Shown in pieces: positions 36,296 through 48,290 of a stretch of DNA of 64,000 bases. The stretch is from Corylus avellana (taxonomy: Eukaryota; Streptophyta; Magnoliopsida; Fagales; Betulaceae). Positions within the stretch are counted from its first letter, which is position 1, and each line of letters begins with the position of its first letter. The translations under genes were made by a program, and so were the position numbers. The notes under the pieces are model-generated. The model was not told the origin of the DNA and searched no databases. It worked only from the letters and a program-made list of their open reading frames with translations. Where the stretch lies: assembly GCF_901000735.1 (NCBI RefSeq), contig NC_081541.1:27706813-27770812 (forward strand). Reading direction: 5' to 3'.

Positions 36296-39200
36296 CTGAT
36301 GATGGTAGTCTTTCTTGATGAGTGCATGCATGTGTGGTTTAATTATATATGTTTTGTTCATGGGTTTTTCATTTTTTTAATGGGTGGAAAAAGAAGAAAA
36401 AAAGAAAAAAAGAAAAGAAAAGAAGAAAATTAAAGCATATGTAAATAGGCCAACATCCGGCCTCTTTTAAATACAGAGGTTGCCGGCCTTCTGATCATCG
36501 ATTGGTGTTGTTTGTGCATGTAAGAGATTCTGTTTCTTCTACAGGAATATTAATGTAGATCTATTGATCGATGTACGTACGGTCAGATGTTTTGTTTGGT
36601 TGTAGTGCTGAATCATATCTGTGCATACAAATTTGTTGTTGTCGTGGTTCTAGATCTAATTATATATATAATAATTTTGCTATTCGAATAATTAAACAAG
36701 CCATTATTAGTAACTTTGCTGTAATCTAAACGGTAGAGGTAAGAGAGCTTTTATAGAATTATATGTACATATTGTAGTTGGACAACTTACAATTTATTTG
36801 ATCAAGTAGATCTTATGTACACTCTTTTACAATTACCGTTCAAATTACTAACAACTTAGACGAAAAAAAAGAAAAAGAAGATGGAGTTCTCATTTCGACA
36901 TGGTGCGAAACCATCTTTCTTTTTTGTTCTCTTCGTTAGAATCTTTAACAATTTTTTTTTAGCGTGGATATATAGATATATACTTTTTTTTATAGGTATT
37001 TACCATTGATGTTTGTGTATAATCAAATTTTTAAGATTTGATTATTTTTTGTAGCATATATACCTCACATACCACATTTTGTCAATGTAATACAATTATA
37101 TAATTATAAAGTCATTCAATATAAAGATGATCTTCCATTGGATTCTTCTAAGTAATGGATGTAGGTATTTAAAGCAAAACCACTTTGAATTTCTGTGTTC
37201 CTTTTCTCTCTTTTCGCTTCCGCTTTTTTGCGTAAATCTTATTTTATTTTATTATTTTAACAATCTTATTGTTCTTGAGCGAATGGAAGCATGCACCTTC
37301 TTGCTTGAAAAAGAAAGGCATTAGCTTATACTTTACTACCAAGTTTACCTAATCATTTATACTCAATTTCCTTGATTAGCTTTGAATGCAGGCCTTTGAC
37401 TGATTCCTTTGAGATTTTCTTTAGATAATTAATAATGAAGTGATGTGCTTGAGAGTAACGCATTTGGGATAAGGACATTATTTTAAAAGTAATTAATTAA
37501 CCAAAGATTAAGTCAAAAGTTGTCTCTATATAAAATAAAACAAAGAGAAAGATGAAGAAATTAAACAACCATCCAATATGTCTCTTGCATGCCAGTTGGA
37601 TTGGCAAGCTTAGCTTCGAGCTTCACTTCATGGAAGTTGCAGTGTAAAAAACAAAGACAAAATGAGATATAACTCAATAATAAGAAAAAGAAAAATAATA
37701 ACAATTTCCATGCTTGAGGGACTGAATTTAGCTAGAGTGAGAAATTTAAATGGAATTATTTGGGACTAGAGAATCTGAAGTCCACAAAAGTCCATGTATT
37801 GAAAAGAGGTGTTGCTCAGAAAAAAAAAAAAAAAAGAAAAAAAAGAAAAGAAAACAAAAAAAAGAGTTGTTGAAGATGTTGAAGATGTTGAAGATGGACC
37901 AGATGGTCATGATGGGTCCTTGTAACTTGTAAGGCCAATTATATACAGTCAAAATGGTGGGCACCCTTCACATAAGTAGAAGCTACCCCTAAATTATGTT
38001 GCCTGCTTCTTTCTTTTTTCTTTCTTTCTTTTTAGATAAATGTGGTTTACTTGGTCATTTAAGCAAACAATTTTATTTATTTATTTATTTTTTAAACCAC
38101 TTTGGTTTCATTTTGGTTGGTTATTGATGTTTTAGTGAGGCTGACTTAGGCTATAGTTCAGTTGGACTTGAGAGAACGCTTACCCAACCGTCTAAGATCA
38201 TGTTTGAAATTCCGTTTGAAAAATAGAGTTTATAGGTTAAAAAACGGTTTTTGAGAAAAACTTTATTTTTAAGTTTTTGCTAAAAGTACGTTTTTGCCAT
38301 TTTTTTTAAAACTTTTTGGATATTTAAAAGTGCTTTTAATATTTCTTTACCAAACATATACTTTTTTTTTTTTTTTTTTTTCTTTTTCTTTAAACGAACT
38401 TTTTAAATATTAAACGTACTTTTACGCACTTCAAATAAACATTCAAATAAGCCCTAAACCTCTTCTAGGCGGCTTCTAACAAGTAAATGTAACAAGTAAA
38501 TGTACTTTTACACTCAAGAAAATAGTCACAATTAATCTCTCTCACCTACCATTTTAATTAGAAAAACATCTCATTACGTTATAAACTATACAACATTAAG
38601 TTATATAAGAATGTCAAATTTCCCTAGCAATAGGTCCATCAAGTTTGTTTAATGATTTCATCTGGTCTATTTCATTTTATTCCCGATTAATGAAATAATG
38701 AAAATTTTAATTTTTAATTTATTTAAAATTTAAACTATTAAGTAAATTAATGTTTTCCAATAATAACAATAAACCCTTCATAAAAATAAAAATAAAAATT
38801 TAAAAGTTGTCAATTGCCCTTTTTAAATTTGTTCAGAACCAGATTAAGTTGGCGGTGCACGTTTTGATCTGAACGGTCTGACACCATTTGAAAGCAGAGA
38901 CACGAGATGTTCCACAAAAGTCCAACACCATTCGTGAAACCAAACGAAGGCCCTATAGCCGTGCGCCACATGGTCAACGATAGGACAGAGCTCACAGACG
39001 TCATCCTCTTGTTTAATTGCTTTCTTCTGCTAAAGCCGAAAATGTTGACAAAAGAAGTCAAAGGATAGACCTAGTCAATAGTACCGGAAGGTCCACGTGC
39101 TACATCGACTTGAGCTCTTTCCCCACTACATTCTTGTGGTGGTCCGTGGTCGGAAGGCCGCCGAGATCATCATCATGGTCCCAAAATTTCTTCCCATTTT

Positions 39201-39694
39201 AAAAGGCTGGTCAAAATATGCAACATCCATATAATTAGCCGACAATAATTCATTCCCATAAAATTTTACCTTAAAATTATTGGTAAATTTTTTGTTTTTT
39301 TTTACCTCCATAAAAAGTAATTGTTTTAGTTTTGCTCTTTTTTATTGATATTCAGGTTCCGCCCTTAACCCCAATTCTCTTGCTCGATGATGAGAAAATT
39401 TACAAATTGAATCAATTGATACCAATATGATGATGTATAAAATATTGTTTGCATAAAGATTGTTAGTAAATTTTTGCCTATTATCCATTAATGCCATATC
39501 TAATTATTGTATCCACTTTTCCATTTATCACCAATTCTAATGTTGCATATTATTATAGATCAAGACCTTAAATTATCGCTGTAGCCGGCGTTAGAGAGAG
39601 AACTTTCGACCTCTCTCTAGTTTTTCCTCTCTGGTGGGTTTTTTTAGAGAGAATGGATGGTTTTCCATCCCTCCTCTCCCCTCCCACCCTTCTT

Positions 39695-40110
39695 AGGGTC
39701 TATTTGGGAGTGCATTTTTTAAAAAATAATCTGCGTTTTTAAACCAAATCACAATTTTGGAGTGTTTGAAATTGCGATTTTAAAAACGCAAATTTTAAAA
39801 TCGTGAAAAAATTTACGATTTATATAAGTTGACTAGGAGGTGTTTATTTGAAAAAGTGCAAATTTAAACCAAAATCATGATTTCCCTTAAAACAATATTT
39901 GGCGCAATATTTACCTATTTGGCCATAAAACCACAATTATATGCTAATGTTATCCAAACACTAAATTGATAAAAAAAAAAAAAAAAGTACTTCATAACAT
40001 ATTTTACTAAATGCCTATGCGATTTTAAAAAGTAGCGATTTCAAAAACGTAATTTTTAAAACGCAATTTTTAAAATTACACTTATTGAAATCGTACTCTC
40101 AAACGGCCCT
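39695..40110. mobile_element. hAT-like MITE, duplicate copy
   Basis: Same termini as 24,266-24,666. It carries an extra ACGCAATTTTTAAAA-type repeat near the right end. Confidence 0.6.
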
Positions 40111-40534
40111 TATGCTTTTATGCACTTCTTTTTTCTGTTTAATTCAAAAATAACATTACAAATTAAATGCTAATTTGAGAGAAATATGCGTAAATATTCT
40201 AATTCAAAATTTCCAAGTAAGATACAAAGAAGAAAAGCTTTGGTTTGGAGGCCCACCGACACCGTGACTTGATTAGGATAGAAGTTGGAAGTCACACGAC
40301 GACGAGGTCAACAACATATGTATTCGATGAGCTGCTTTTCATGTTGATTTCCATCGCATGTGTGATTATAGTTGTTTTTGTTGCACAAAAAATGAGTTTA
40401 TCCTCTCATAATTCCCTTTTCAAATATTGTCCAAAGTAGAGTGGTCTTTCTTTTCCACGTATTTCTTAATATGTCTTGTTGGACACGACAAAACTGTAAT
40501 TAGGAATGCCATAAAACATGTGTAATAGTCTTTA

Positions 40535-40648
40535 AGGAGTAACTCAAGTCTCAATCGACTGTGAACCACGCCTTATGAAACAGATGTCATTAGTTCAAAT
40601 TATCTCCCTTTCTTGTGTGGACATATAAAAAAAAATAAAAAAAAAAGT
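40535..40648 (+). mobile_element. tRNA-derived SINE copy, duplicate
   Basis: Counterpart of 25,089-25,198, with a small insertion before the A-box region and a shorter, interrupted A tail. Confidence 0.55.
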
Positions 40649-41705
40649 GTAATAATGTTGTCTTGTACAAAAGGTTTTTAAAGCTCAAACTAGAAATTCG
40701 AGAATTTAATTATGTCTGTTCAATTACAGTTTTTCCTTCCAAATTCATCAGACTTTCGTTCATATTCTGTTTCTTTAGGATTCTGCGTTCATAATTATTT
40801 TCAAATTGCCATTTTAATTTCAAGAATGTTTGAAACGACAATTTATGTCACAGAGAATTGCTTCTCTCTTTCTCTGCATTTTCATCATTAAGTTTCTTTG
40901 ACCTTGGAAGCATTCTATAGGGTTGTTAAAAGTCACGATAGTGTTATGTTCTGTCTTAGTCAAAGGAACTTCCAAGCAAATACCATATGGTTTTCTCCGC
41001 AAGTTCATCCGGAACATACCAACTAAAGTCAAAGACGGTGACAACATAGTCATACTAGTTAGTAACTGTTATATAGTGTACTGTAGACTAATTTTCATCG
41101 ACACATCATCAAGTTGTATAACACTCGTATAATAGTACACCAACTTTCCTTTGAATGCAGAAAATAATAAGAACAGCTCAGGACTTTTCCAAGACTACCT
41201 CTTAACTTTTATTTGGATTCTCTTATCACTTCTGTTAAAAAATGTTTTGAAAGTATCATTTTGTCAGCGAGTGAGTGCTGCTAGTGATACCACCACTTTT
41301 GTTATAAGCCCATTACAAATTGATATGATAGTACACTTGATATTATCACATCAGTCAATAAACAGTTAAATTTACTTGTAAAATTTTATTGTTTGTTTTT
41401 TTACTATATAGCACTTATTACGCCAATCACATAATATATAAGTTTGTAAGGAAATTGTAATAAAAATTATAGCACCCCAAATATTTTTCTCAGTTGGCAG
41501 ATCAAAAGCATTTTTCTTGCTTTTTAAAGGCAAAATTGCTTTATTCAAATATTAAATCTATAACACGTAAATTAACTTTCTTGTAATTGCAATGGATCAC
41601 GAATGAGTGATTCTAATTTCAATTTCATTTCCTTCAGTTCTGATCACCTAGTGTCGTTCCTATTCCGACGTAATTATATCATATATATATATATATAATT
41701 GCAGA

Positions 41706-42517
41706 ATATTTTTGCGTGGTCCTGTCAAAATACAAGCAATTACTAAACAAGGCATCTTATTATGTGTCAATGAAGACAACCCAAGAAGACATCGAATACC
41801 AGAATATTATATCTGCAAACCTTGCACCAAATCCCTAATCCTAAAACAATGTTTTTAACCGAAAGAATTGGGATAATAATACTTAGATCAGAGCCTTTTT
41901 GCTATAAAATAGTCTGGTTTTCTAAACCCAAGTCTATATGCACAAATTACAAGTCCAAATCATTCAATACTCTTCAATGTGAATTATTTTCTTCGGAAAC
42001 ATGGACTTGGAAACGATTGACAAATGTTTTGTTACCATGGGATGAAGACTTAAGTTGGGAACCTGCTGTTTCTGTATGTGGTGCACTTCATTGGCTAATG
42101 ATTAACAATGAGATCTTTGCATTTTTTGAAGATATAGAGAGCTGGAAAATATTATATCTCCCTTCTCCTATGTGCTAAAAACATTATTACAGAAAGATTA
42201 AGATCATGGACTACAGTGGCCACCTTGCGTTTCTTTACATGGAAAAGAATTTTATGAAACTTTGGGTAATGGAGGATTATGACAAAAACATATGGATTAA
42301 AAGACAAAATATAAGCATTAAAACCATTCAAGAAGTAGAACACTACACTTCTCCCTTGATTTTTGACAGTTCTGATGTTGTAATCATGAAGAGCTTTAAC
42401 AACATAATTTTATACAACTTTAAAAGTTACAGATACAATGTATGCAAGACGGGGATTGACTTCAAACGTACAAACGAAATTTTTTCCTTCCGATCTGACT
42501 CGGAACGATTCATTTGA
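41706..42517 (+). pseudogene. F-box protein pseudogene, copy 2 (F-box domain deleted)
   Basis: Begins in the middle of the gene at the equivalent of 27,127 (AATATTTTTGCGTGG), so the F-box itself is missing. It keeps the base lost in copy 1 (CGAATACCAGAATATTATATC), which gives the expected PEYYICKPCTK reading, but a few codons downstream (KEWHQ) are deleted. A nonsense change makes TGCTAA at 42,173-42,178 where copy 1 has TGCCAA. The remainder is open to 42,517. Confidence 0.8.
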
Positions 42518-42936
42518 AGAATTTTTGGAAGAAGCAACAGTTATGCAGAGTCATTTGGTTGTTCGGTATGTTTGTCTGCTATTGTTTATACGATATTGTT
42601 TGTGCTATGTTGTGAGGAATGTGGTTGTGGTCTTTTATTTGGCGGCTGTTACGGCTTCTACTTCAACAATTAATTGGATTGTTTGGCCTCTGTACTGGAT
42701 TGCTCAAAAGACCATATTCTGGACTCTCTTTGTTTTCTTGTTTATTTGCATTTGGTAATGTCAATTTCTTTGTTTTAAATGGGAATTGTATTAACTTTTA
42801 ATTTGGCATTGGTCATGAAAGTTGCTAATTACTTATCATGTTTAATAAATTAGATTTTTTCCCCTAATTAAACCCTAACAATAATCTCTAACAATACATT
42901 TTGTTTATAATGCACTCTTTAGTTAAAATAATCAAC

Positions 42937-43382
42937 ATGGCTGATAGACAACAAAACGAAGATGCACTAGATATTAATGGACGATTGCTTGAATTGGTAC
43001 GTTGGGGGTCTCGCGAAAGGTATGAGATTCTTCGTTTACGCCCCTTCATGGTGAGGACTCCTAGTGTTAACCGCAGAAGAGGACAACAATTTCAAGTAAT
43101 GCGAGAAGCGATACAGGGTAGGGGAGTAGCTCCCGAACAGGTGCATGATCCCCAACGCTTGCAACAATTGCCAGAAACCATTGACTTCCTACACATGAAT
43201 AATTTGGAGAGTCGGGAGATGACTCCTACACCTCCACCTAAGTCTGATGATGACAACAATTTGACATTACAGGTTATGAAACACTATTAATATTGTTATA
43301 GCATTATGTTTACAAATTAATTACATAATTTGCTACCTAATTCTTAATACAGGAAACACCAAGTACTGCTGGATCAAGATGA
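42937..43382 (+). CDS. Unknown two-exon small protein, intact copy
   Basis: ATG 42,937; exon 1 42,937-43,272 (112 codons), intron 43,273-43,352 with GT and AATACAG borders, exon 2 43,353-43,382 ending ETPSTAGSR. Product: 121 residues. It is the only one of four copies open throughout. Composition is charged: a helical-looking N-terminus (LLELVRWGSRERYEILRLRP), a basic NRRRGQQF patch, GVAPEQVHDPQRLQQLPETI, then an acidic/proline tail TPTPPPKSDDDNN. No signal peptide, membrane segment or known domain is seen. It sits immediately 3' of an F-box pseudogene in every copy. It may be a captured gene fragment or the end of a larger gene. Expression is unknown. Confidence 0.5.
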
Positions 43383-43651
43383 CATTTCAATTGAATTGAT
43401 TTACAAACAAGAAGCTACTGAACACAAGACGTTTATAAATGTATTGAGGATATGACACATGTATTAATGAAAATTTATCTATTTATACAAATAGCAAGAC
43501 GTTTATAAATGTATTGAGGATATGACACAGGTATTGCGATTTGTATAAATAGATAAATTTTCATTAATACATGTGTCATATCCTCAATACATTTATAAAC
43601 GTCTTGTGTTCAGTCGCTTCTTGTTGTTTGTAAATCAATTCAATTGGAATG

Positions 43652-44093
43652 TCATCTTGATCTAGTAGTACATGGTGTTTCCTATATTAAGAATTAGGTA
43701 GCAAATTATGTAATTATAATTTGTAAACATAATTCTATAACAATATTAATAGTGTTACATATTAACCTGTAATGTCAAATTGTTGTCATCATTAGACTTA
43801 GGTGGAGGTGTAGGAGTCATCTCCCGACTCTCCAAATTATTCATGTGTAGGAAGTCAATGGTTTCTGACAAATGTTGCAAGCGTTGGGGATCATGCACCT
43901 ATTCGGGAGCTACTCCCCTACCCGGTATCGCTTCTCGCATTACTTGAAATCGTTGTCCTCTTCCGCTAGGAGTCCTCACCATGAAGGGGCGTAAACAGAG
44001 AATCTCATACCTTTCGCGAGACGCCCAACGTACCAATTCAAGCAATCGTCCATTAATATCTGGTGCATCTTCGTTTTGTTGACTATCAGCCAT
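43652..44093 (-). pseudogene. Unknown two-exon small gene, copy 2' (nonsense)
   Basis: Mirror copy with ATG 44,093 and exon 2 ending at 43,652. A CAG to TAG change after GVAPE (about 43,900) truncates it to 64 codons from this ATG, and a six-base deletion removes part of the NRRRG patch. Confidence 0.6.
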
Positions 44094-44526
44094 GTTGATT
44101 ATTTTAACTAAAGAGTGTAATATAAACAAAATGTATTGTTAGAGATTATTGTTAGGGTTTAATTAGGAGAAAAAAATCTAATTTATTAAACATGATAAGT
44201 AATTAGCAACTTTCATGACCAATGCCAAATTAAAAGGTAATACAATTCCCATTTAAAACAAAGAAATTGACATTACCAAATGCAAAAAAACAGGAAGACA
44301 AAGAGAGTCCAGAATTTGGTCTTTTGAGCAATCCAGTACAGAGGCCAAACAATCCAATTAATTGTTGAAGTAGAAGCCGTAACAGCTGCCAAATAAAAGA
44401 CCACGACCACATTCCTCACAACATAGCACAAACAATATTGTATAAATACTAGCAGACAAACATACCGAACAACCAAATGACTCTGCATAACTGTTGCTTC
44501 TTCCAAAAATTCTTCAAATGAATTAG

Positions 44527-44839
44527 TTATGAGTCAGATCGGAAGGGAAAAATTTCATTTGTACATTTGAAGTCAATCCCCGTCTTGCATACATTGTATC
44601 TATAACTTTTTAAGTTATATAAAATTATGTTGTTAAAGCTCTTCATGATTACAACATCAGAACTGTCAAAAATCAAGGGAGAAGTGTAGTGTTCTACTTC
44701 TTGAATGGTTTTAATGCTTATATTTTGTCTTTTAATCCATATGTTTTTGTCATAATCTTCCATTACCCAAAGTTCCATAAAACTCTTTTCCATGTAAAGA
44801 AACGCAAGGTGGCCACTATAGTCCATGATCTTAATCTTT
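44527..44839 (-). pseudogene. F-box protein pseudogene, copy 2' (C-terminal fragment)
   Basis: Mirror copy of the last part of the F-box-associated region (IKIMDYSGHLAFLYMEKSFM, ELWVMEDYDKNIW). It is cut at 44,839, beyond which unrelated AT-rich sequence begins. Confidence 0.75.
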
Positions 44840-44937
44840 ATATGATCAGAAAAAGGTATAGTCAAATATATATATATAAAATAAAAAAATTTGCAGTTAT
44901 TTAAAAATTTGGAGTTATATATTATTTGTTGTTAAGA

Positions 44938-44938
44938 G

Positions 44939-45002
<64 letters not shown>
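44938..45002. repeat. (AT)n microsatellite
   Basis: About 65 bp of pure AT repeats immediately next to a SINE copy. Confidence 0.95.
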
Positions 45003-45005
<3 letters not shown>

Positions 45006-45101
45006 TGACATGTCTGCATAAGGAGGGGGAAGGGGGATTCGAACTAGTGACCTCCGCTTCATTAAGCGTGGTCTCAGCCGATTGAACTACTTCTTGGGGA
45101 C
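45006..45101 (-). mobile_element. tRNA-derived SINE copy
   Basis: Minus strand: GTCCCCAAGAAGTAGTTCAA, then GACCACGCTTAATGAAGCGG, B-box TAGTTCGAATCCCCC, CCTCCTTATGCAGACATGTC. Well conserved against 48,911-49,028, but with an AT microsatellite where the A tail would be. Confidence 0.75.
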
Positions 45102-45250
45102 ATATTATATAAAGAATATAAACAATTGTTGAAATATATTAAAGAGCAATTATATAATACTTAAATTTTAATTAAATATTTAAAGTAGGGATAAATGATA
45201 TTGGGAAAATGCTACACACGTCATTTGTACAAAATTGAATTCCCAATGAA

Positions 45251-45350
45251 NNNNNNNNNNNNNNNNNNNNNNNNNNNNNNNNNNNNNNNNNNNNNNNNNN
45301 NNNNNNNNNNNNNNNNNNNNNNNNNNNNNNNNNNNNNNNNNNNNNNNNNN
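45251..45350. other. Assembly gap (100 N)
   Basis: The second 100-N placeholder. It closes the contig that carries the duplicated block. Confidence 0.98.
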
Positions 45351-46040
45351 CTCTCAACTTACGGCTATAGCACTGCACAGGTTTAGAGGACAGCATAGAC
45401 AAGGGTCTCAAATCGAGTCTTTTTGGTTTGTTGTCATGTATGTTTAGGATTAGCTCGAATTAAGAGCTATAGTTAATGTTCTTAGCCTCTTGGGGCTCAT
45501 CGTTTTATAGATAGAGTTTCTAATAGCTTCGTAAGAGACGGATTATTTTTATTTTTTTAAGTTAAGCTTGTTAGTTCTTTTGAGATTTCTAAATCTTAAA
45601 AAAAAAATTAAATTAAATTCCGATCACCAAAGGAGGTTTTCCCATTGTTTCTGCCTAGGAAACTTTGGTTTTGTTGGAAAATCAAAGTAAATCGTTGTTT
45701 CATCAAAGTCGCCTCTTTGTCGATTAAAACCGGAAGCAGTCCACGACTTTGTGTCATGGATGATTGCAAGGATTTGAAGAAACTCCCATTGAAGTGGATT
45801 CTAAGAGGCTTGATGAATTTGATGCCCAAATGGAACTCTTGGAAAGAAACCTTAAACCTTTAGATATCAGTCCTATTTCTTGTTTAGACTATGTTATTTA
45901 CGCATAAATATACCATGCTACTCAAAGCTATGTGATATGTTTTTAGCAAGTATACATCTTATTCTGAAATATGCATCTATTTGTACATCTTACATGTTCG
46001 AGACGTGTTTGTACTTTAGTATCTGTTTGCAATTTTCTGA
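45351..46040. other. Unassigned DNA after the gap
   Basis: 45,351-45,610 (TTAGCCTCTTGGGGCTC region, ending in an A run near 45,600) could be the 3' end of a plus-strand retroelement cut by the gap. At 45,784-45,863 a short frame reads EVDSKRLDEFDAQMELLERN, which looks coding-like, but I cannot place it. Confidence 0.3.
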
Positions 46041-47584
46041 CCAAACAGTGATGCAAAACAGGTTGGCTGCTCTTTTGGGTGGAGTGCAGCCCAACAAAGA
46101 ATTGTCTCTTTCATTTCGACACATTGCTCAAGAATTGCAGTACGTGTCCTTGTTCTAAACTTCACTGATTTTGATGGAAAATGATAAGTAATCAGAACTT
46201 GAACGATGGCATTTTGCTAAAATAGGCTTCTACTAGATATTGGTGTCCATTTTGTGAACATGTTGAATGGATATATATATGTGTGTGTGTTTCTTGTTAT
46301 TTTCTGCATACCTCAAAAAGATAGTGGTCATTTCCTTTGTTTGCCAATTGAACTCAACTAGGCCAGCGCAATTCCGCTGGCTTGGTTACATTGACCCTTC
46401 TGCACAATGGTGCTCTTTTTAGATCCATATCATTGGTTAAATCTTTCATTGTAACCTTTCTTTTTCGACTCCATCTACCCACATCTTTCTTGTTTGCTAT
46501 TTCTTTTGTAGCCTATGAAAAGATTATTTCTGACTGAGTAAATGGGGGAGGAAAGGTAAATAAAATTTTAGAAAATCTTGAGGTGCTTGTATTCCCTTTC
46601 TCTTTCTCTCTCTTCTTTGCGGCTGCCGCTGTCTCTCCTCATTTCTTCTTGATTTTCTCTCTTCCTTGCCGCAAAAAACTCTTCGGTTTTCTATGGTATT
46701 TTCTCTACTCTCTTTTCCTTTCTTTTCTTCCCCTTTAGCGATGCCATTTGACATTTTTGGCCATTATTCACACACAAGCACAGCATGACACCACCCACTC
46801 ATTCCGTGAGATACTCCCTATCTAATTCTCTCGATGGGATCATTAATTTTCCCAGCCTCTTCTGCTTGCTGTCTAAATATTTTCTGCATGGTTATATGGC
46901 TAAAATTGAAACTTAGTCTGTTTCTAAGTTATCTTTTGCTTATTGGATGTTTTCTTAATATTTAGTTCGAAATTCTGCTTATGTTGAAGTTCTTTACATT
47001 CACTTTTAAACCCTAGGGCCAAACCCCCGTCTGTTTCCTTACTGTAATTGTGTTGAACACACTTATGCACATGATGTGGAGGCAAACAAGTTGAGGAAAA
47101 GTTTGGGCTGTTAAATGTGCTTGTTAGAGTTTTGAGAATGAAATGTAAAATTCTTTGTAGTTTAGGACCATCTTGGGATATCACTTTATAGGATCATTGT
47201 GGCTGAGTTGATCTATGCTTCGCTTTTTGCGGAATTTCACAAGAATGCGAGTGTTCCTTAAATGTACTTTCTAAATTTCAGCACGCATAGGATGTGTAGG
47301 CCTCCAGCTTCTTTCAGTTCTATGGTTTTAACTGATTTTCCTAATTAGCTGTCCATAAACACTTGTATTGAAATTTCAGGTTTGAGCTGGCACTGGATAT
47401 ATGGAGGCAGAATCTATGTAGATCATTTTTTACTAATTTTAAACGCCGAATTTATAAGTGAGATTTCTATCTTATACTAGACTCTTGTTTATATGGAAAA
47501 TGTTCGTTTGTTAATATGGGTGATCGACATCTTATTTAATGATTTTTCTTTGAATCCTACAGCAAAGAATATGTTACTCTTTTT

Positions 47585-47620
<36 letters not shown>

Positions 47621-48290
47621 TTGGACGTTTTACATACTAGTAGTTGAAGTCTAATTGCTTACCTTGTGCTCGCAAAGACTATCTTGGTTGAACGCATTTT
47701 CTTTCATGAAATCATTTTGGAGAATTATGATAGCACAAACAATTTATTGTATTAGATAGGAATAGTTTCTTTCGGTGTAAACTCTTGAGGGTAATACATT
47801 TATGAGATTTGTATATATACATTCATGGAATTCACTTTACCATAATTTAAACACATCTCTTTCAACTAGGATTTTACGTTGATGTTCTAATAATATTAAT
47901 GTGGTACGTTAGCTCAAGCATTTTATATGTGTAGGCTTGTTGGGGAATAACGGAATAGGCTTTGGGACACAATTGCCCCCCCTTTTTTTTAAGGATAAGC
48001 AAGGGAGGATCCTCGTTATGGTCGGGGAAGGGTTTATAAGTGATTGGGTTGAGGTCTAGCTAGTAATAATTTGTTTTGATAAGTAGGTCAAGTTTTTTTG
48101 ACAAGCGGTAGTAAATAGGGCTTAGGTGCTTGAATAGCTTTCTAGATATGTTATGTTCTTGGTGTATATTAACACAAACCCTAAAAACTCTTTTGAATTA
48201 TCATATTATATGATATTTTTGTGTCTCAAACAGCTTTGGAACGAACTCACCATTACCTTCATTCAACATGAAGGATATAGAGGTAAATTT
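46041..48290 (+). other. Possible exons of an unrecognised multi-exon gene
   Basis: Three stretches read like exons. (1) About 46,046-46,142, after CCAAACAG: MQNRLAALLGGVQPNKELSL then SFRHIAQELQY. (2) 47,381-47,458, after TTTCAG and before GTGAGA: FELALDIWRQNLCRSFFTNF then KRRIY. (3) About 48,233-48,282, after CAAACAG and before GTAAAT: NFGTNSPLPSFNMKDIE. Exons 2 and 3 join in phase without a stop. I do not recognise the protein. The intervening DNA is ordinary intron-like sequence with a (CT)n tract at about 47,587-47,616. It could be a degenerating gene. Confidence 0.35.

Larger units (their letters stand above)
34201..41705. other. Intergenic DNA, duplicate of 18,734-26,262
   Basis: No gene. 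It contains the duplicates of the palindromic MITE (36,019-36,295), the hAT-like MITE (39,695-40,110) and the SINE (about 40,535-40,648). Confidence 0.65.
33654..44839 (+). repeat. Segment B of the near-identical duplication
   Basis: Collinear with 18,186-30,266. It lies on a contig bounded by two N-gaps. Differences from segment A: shorter microsatellites, scattered substitutions, an 860-bp deletion joining the equivalent of 26,262 to 27,127 (at 41,706), and replacement of the outer half of the right palindrome arm after 44,839. Confidence 0.9.
42195..44839. repeat. Palindrome B: inverted repeat with 1.3-kb arms
   Basis: The left arm 42,195-43,492 and right arm 43,539-44,839 are reverse complements around a short spacer. 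It is the counterpart of the inner half of palindrome A. The sequence left of 42,195 (to 41,706) has no mirror partner here because the right arm is cut off at 44,839. Confidence 0.92.
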
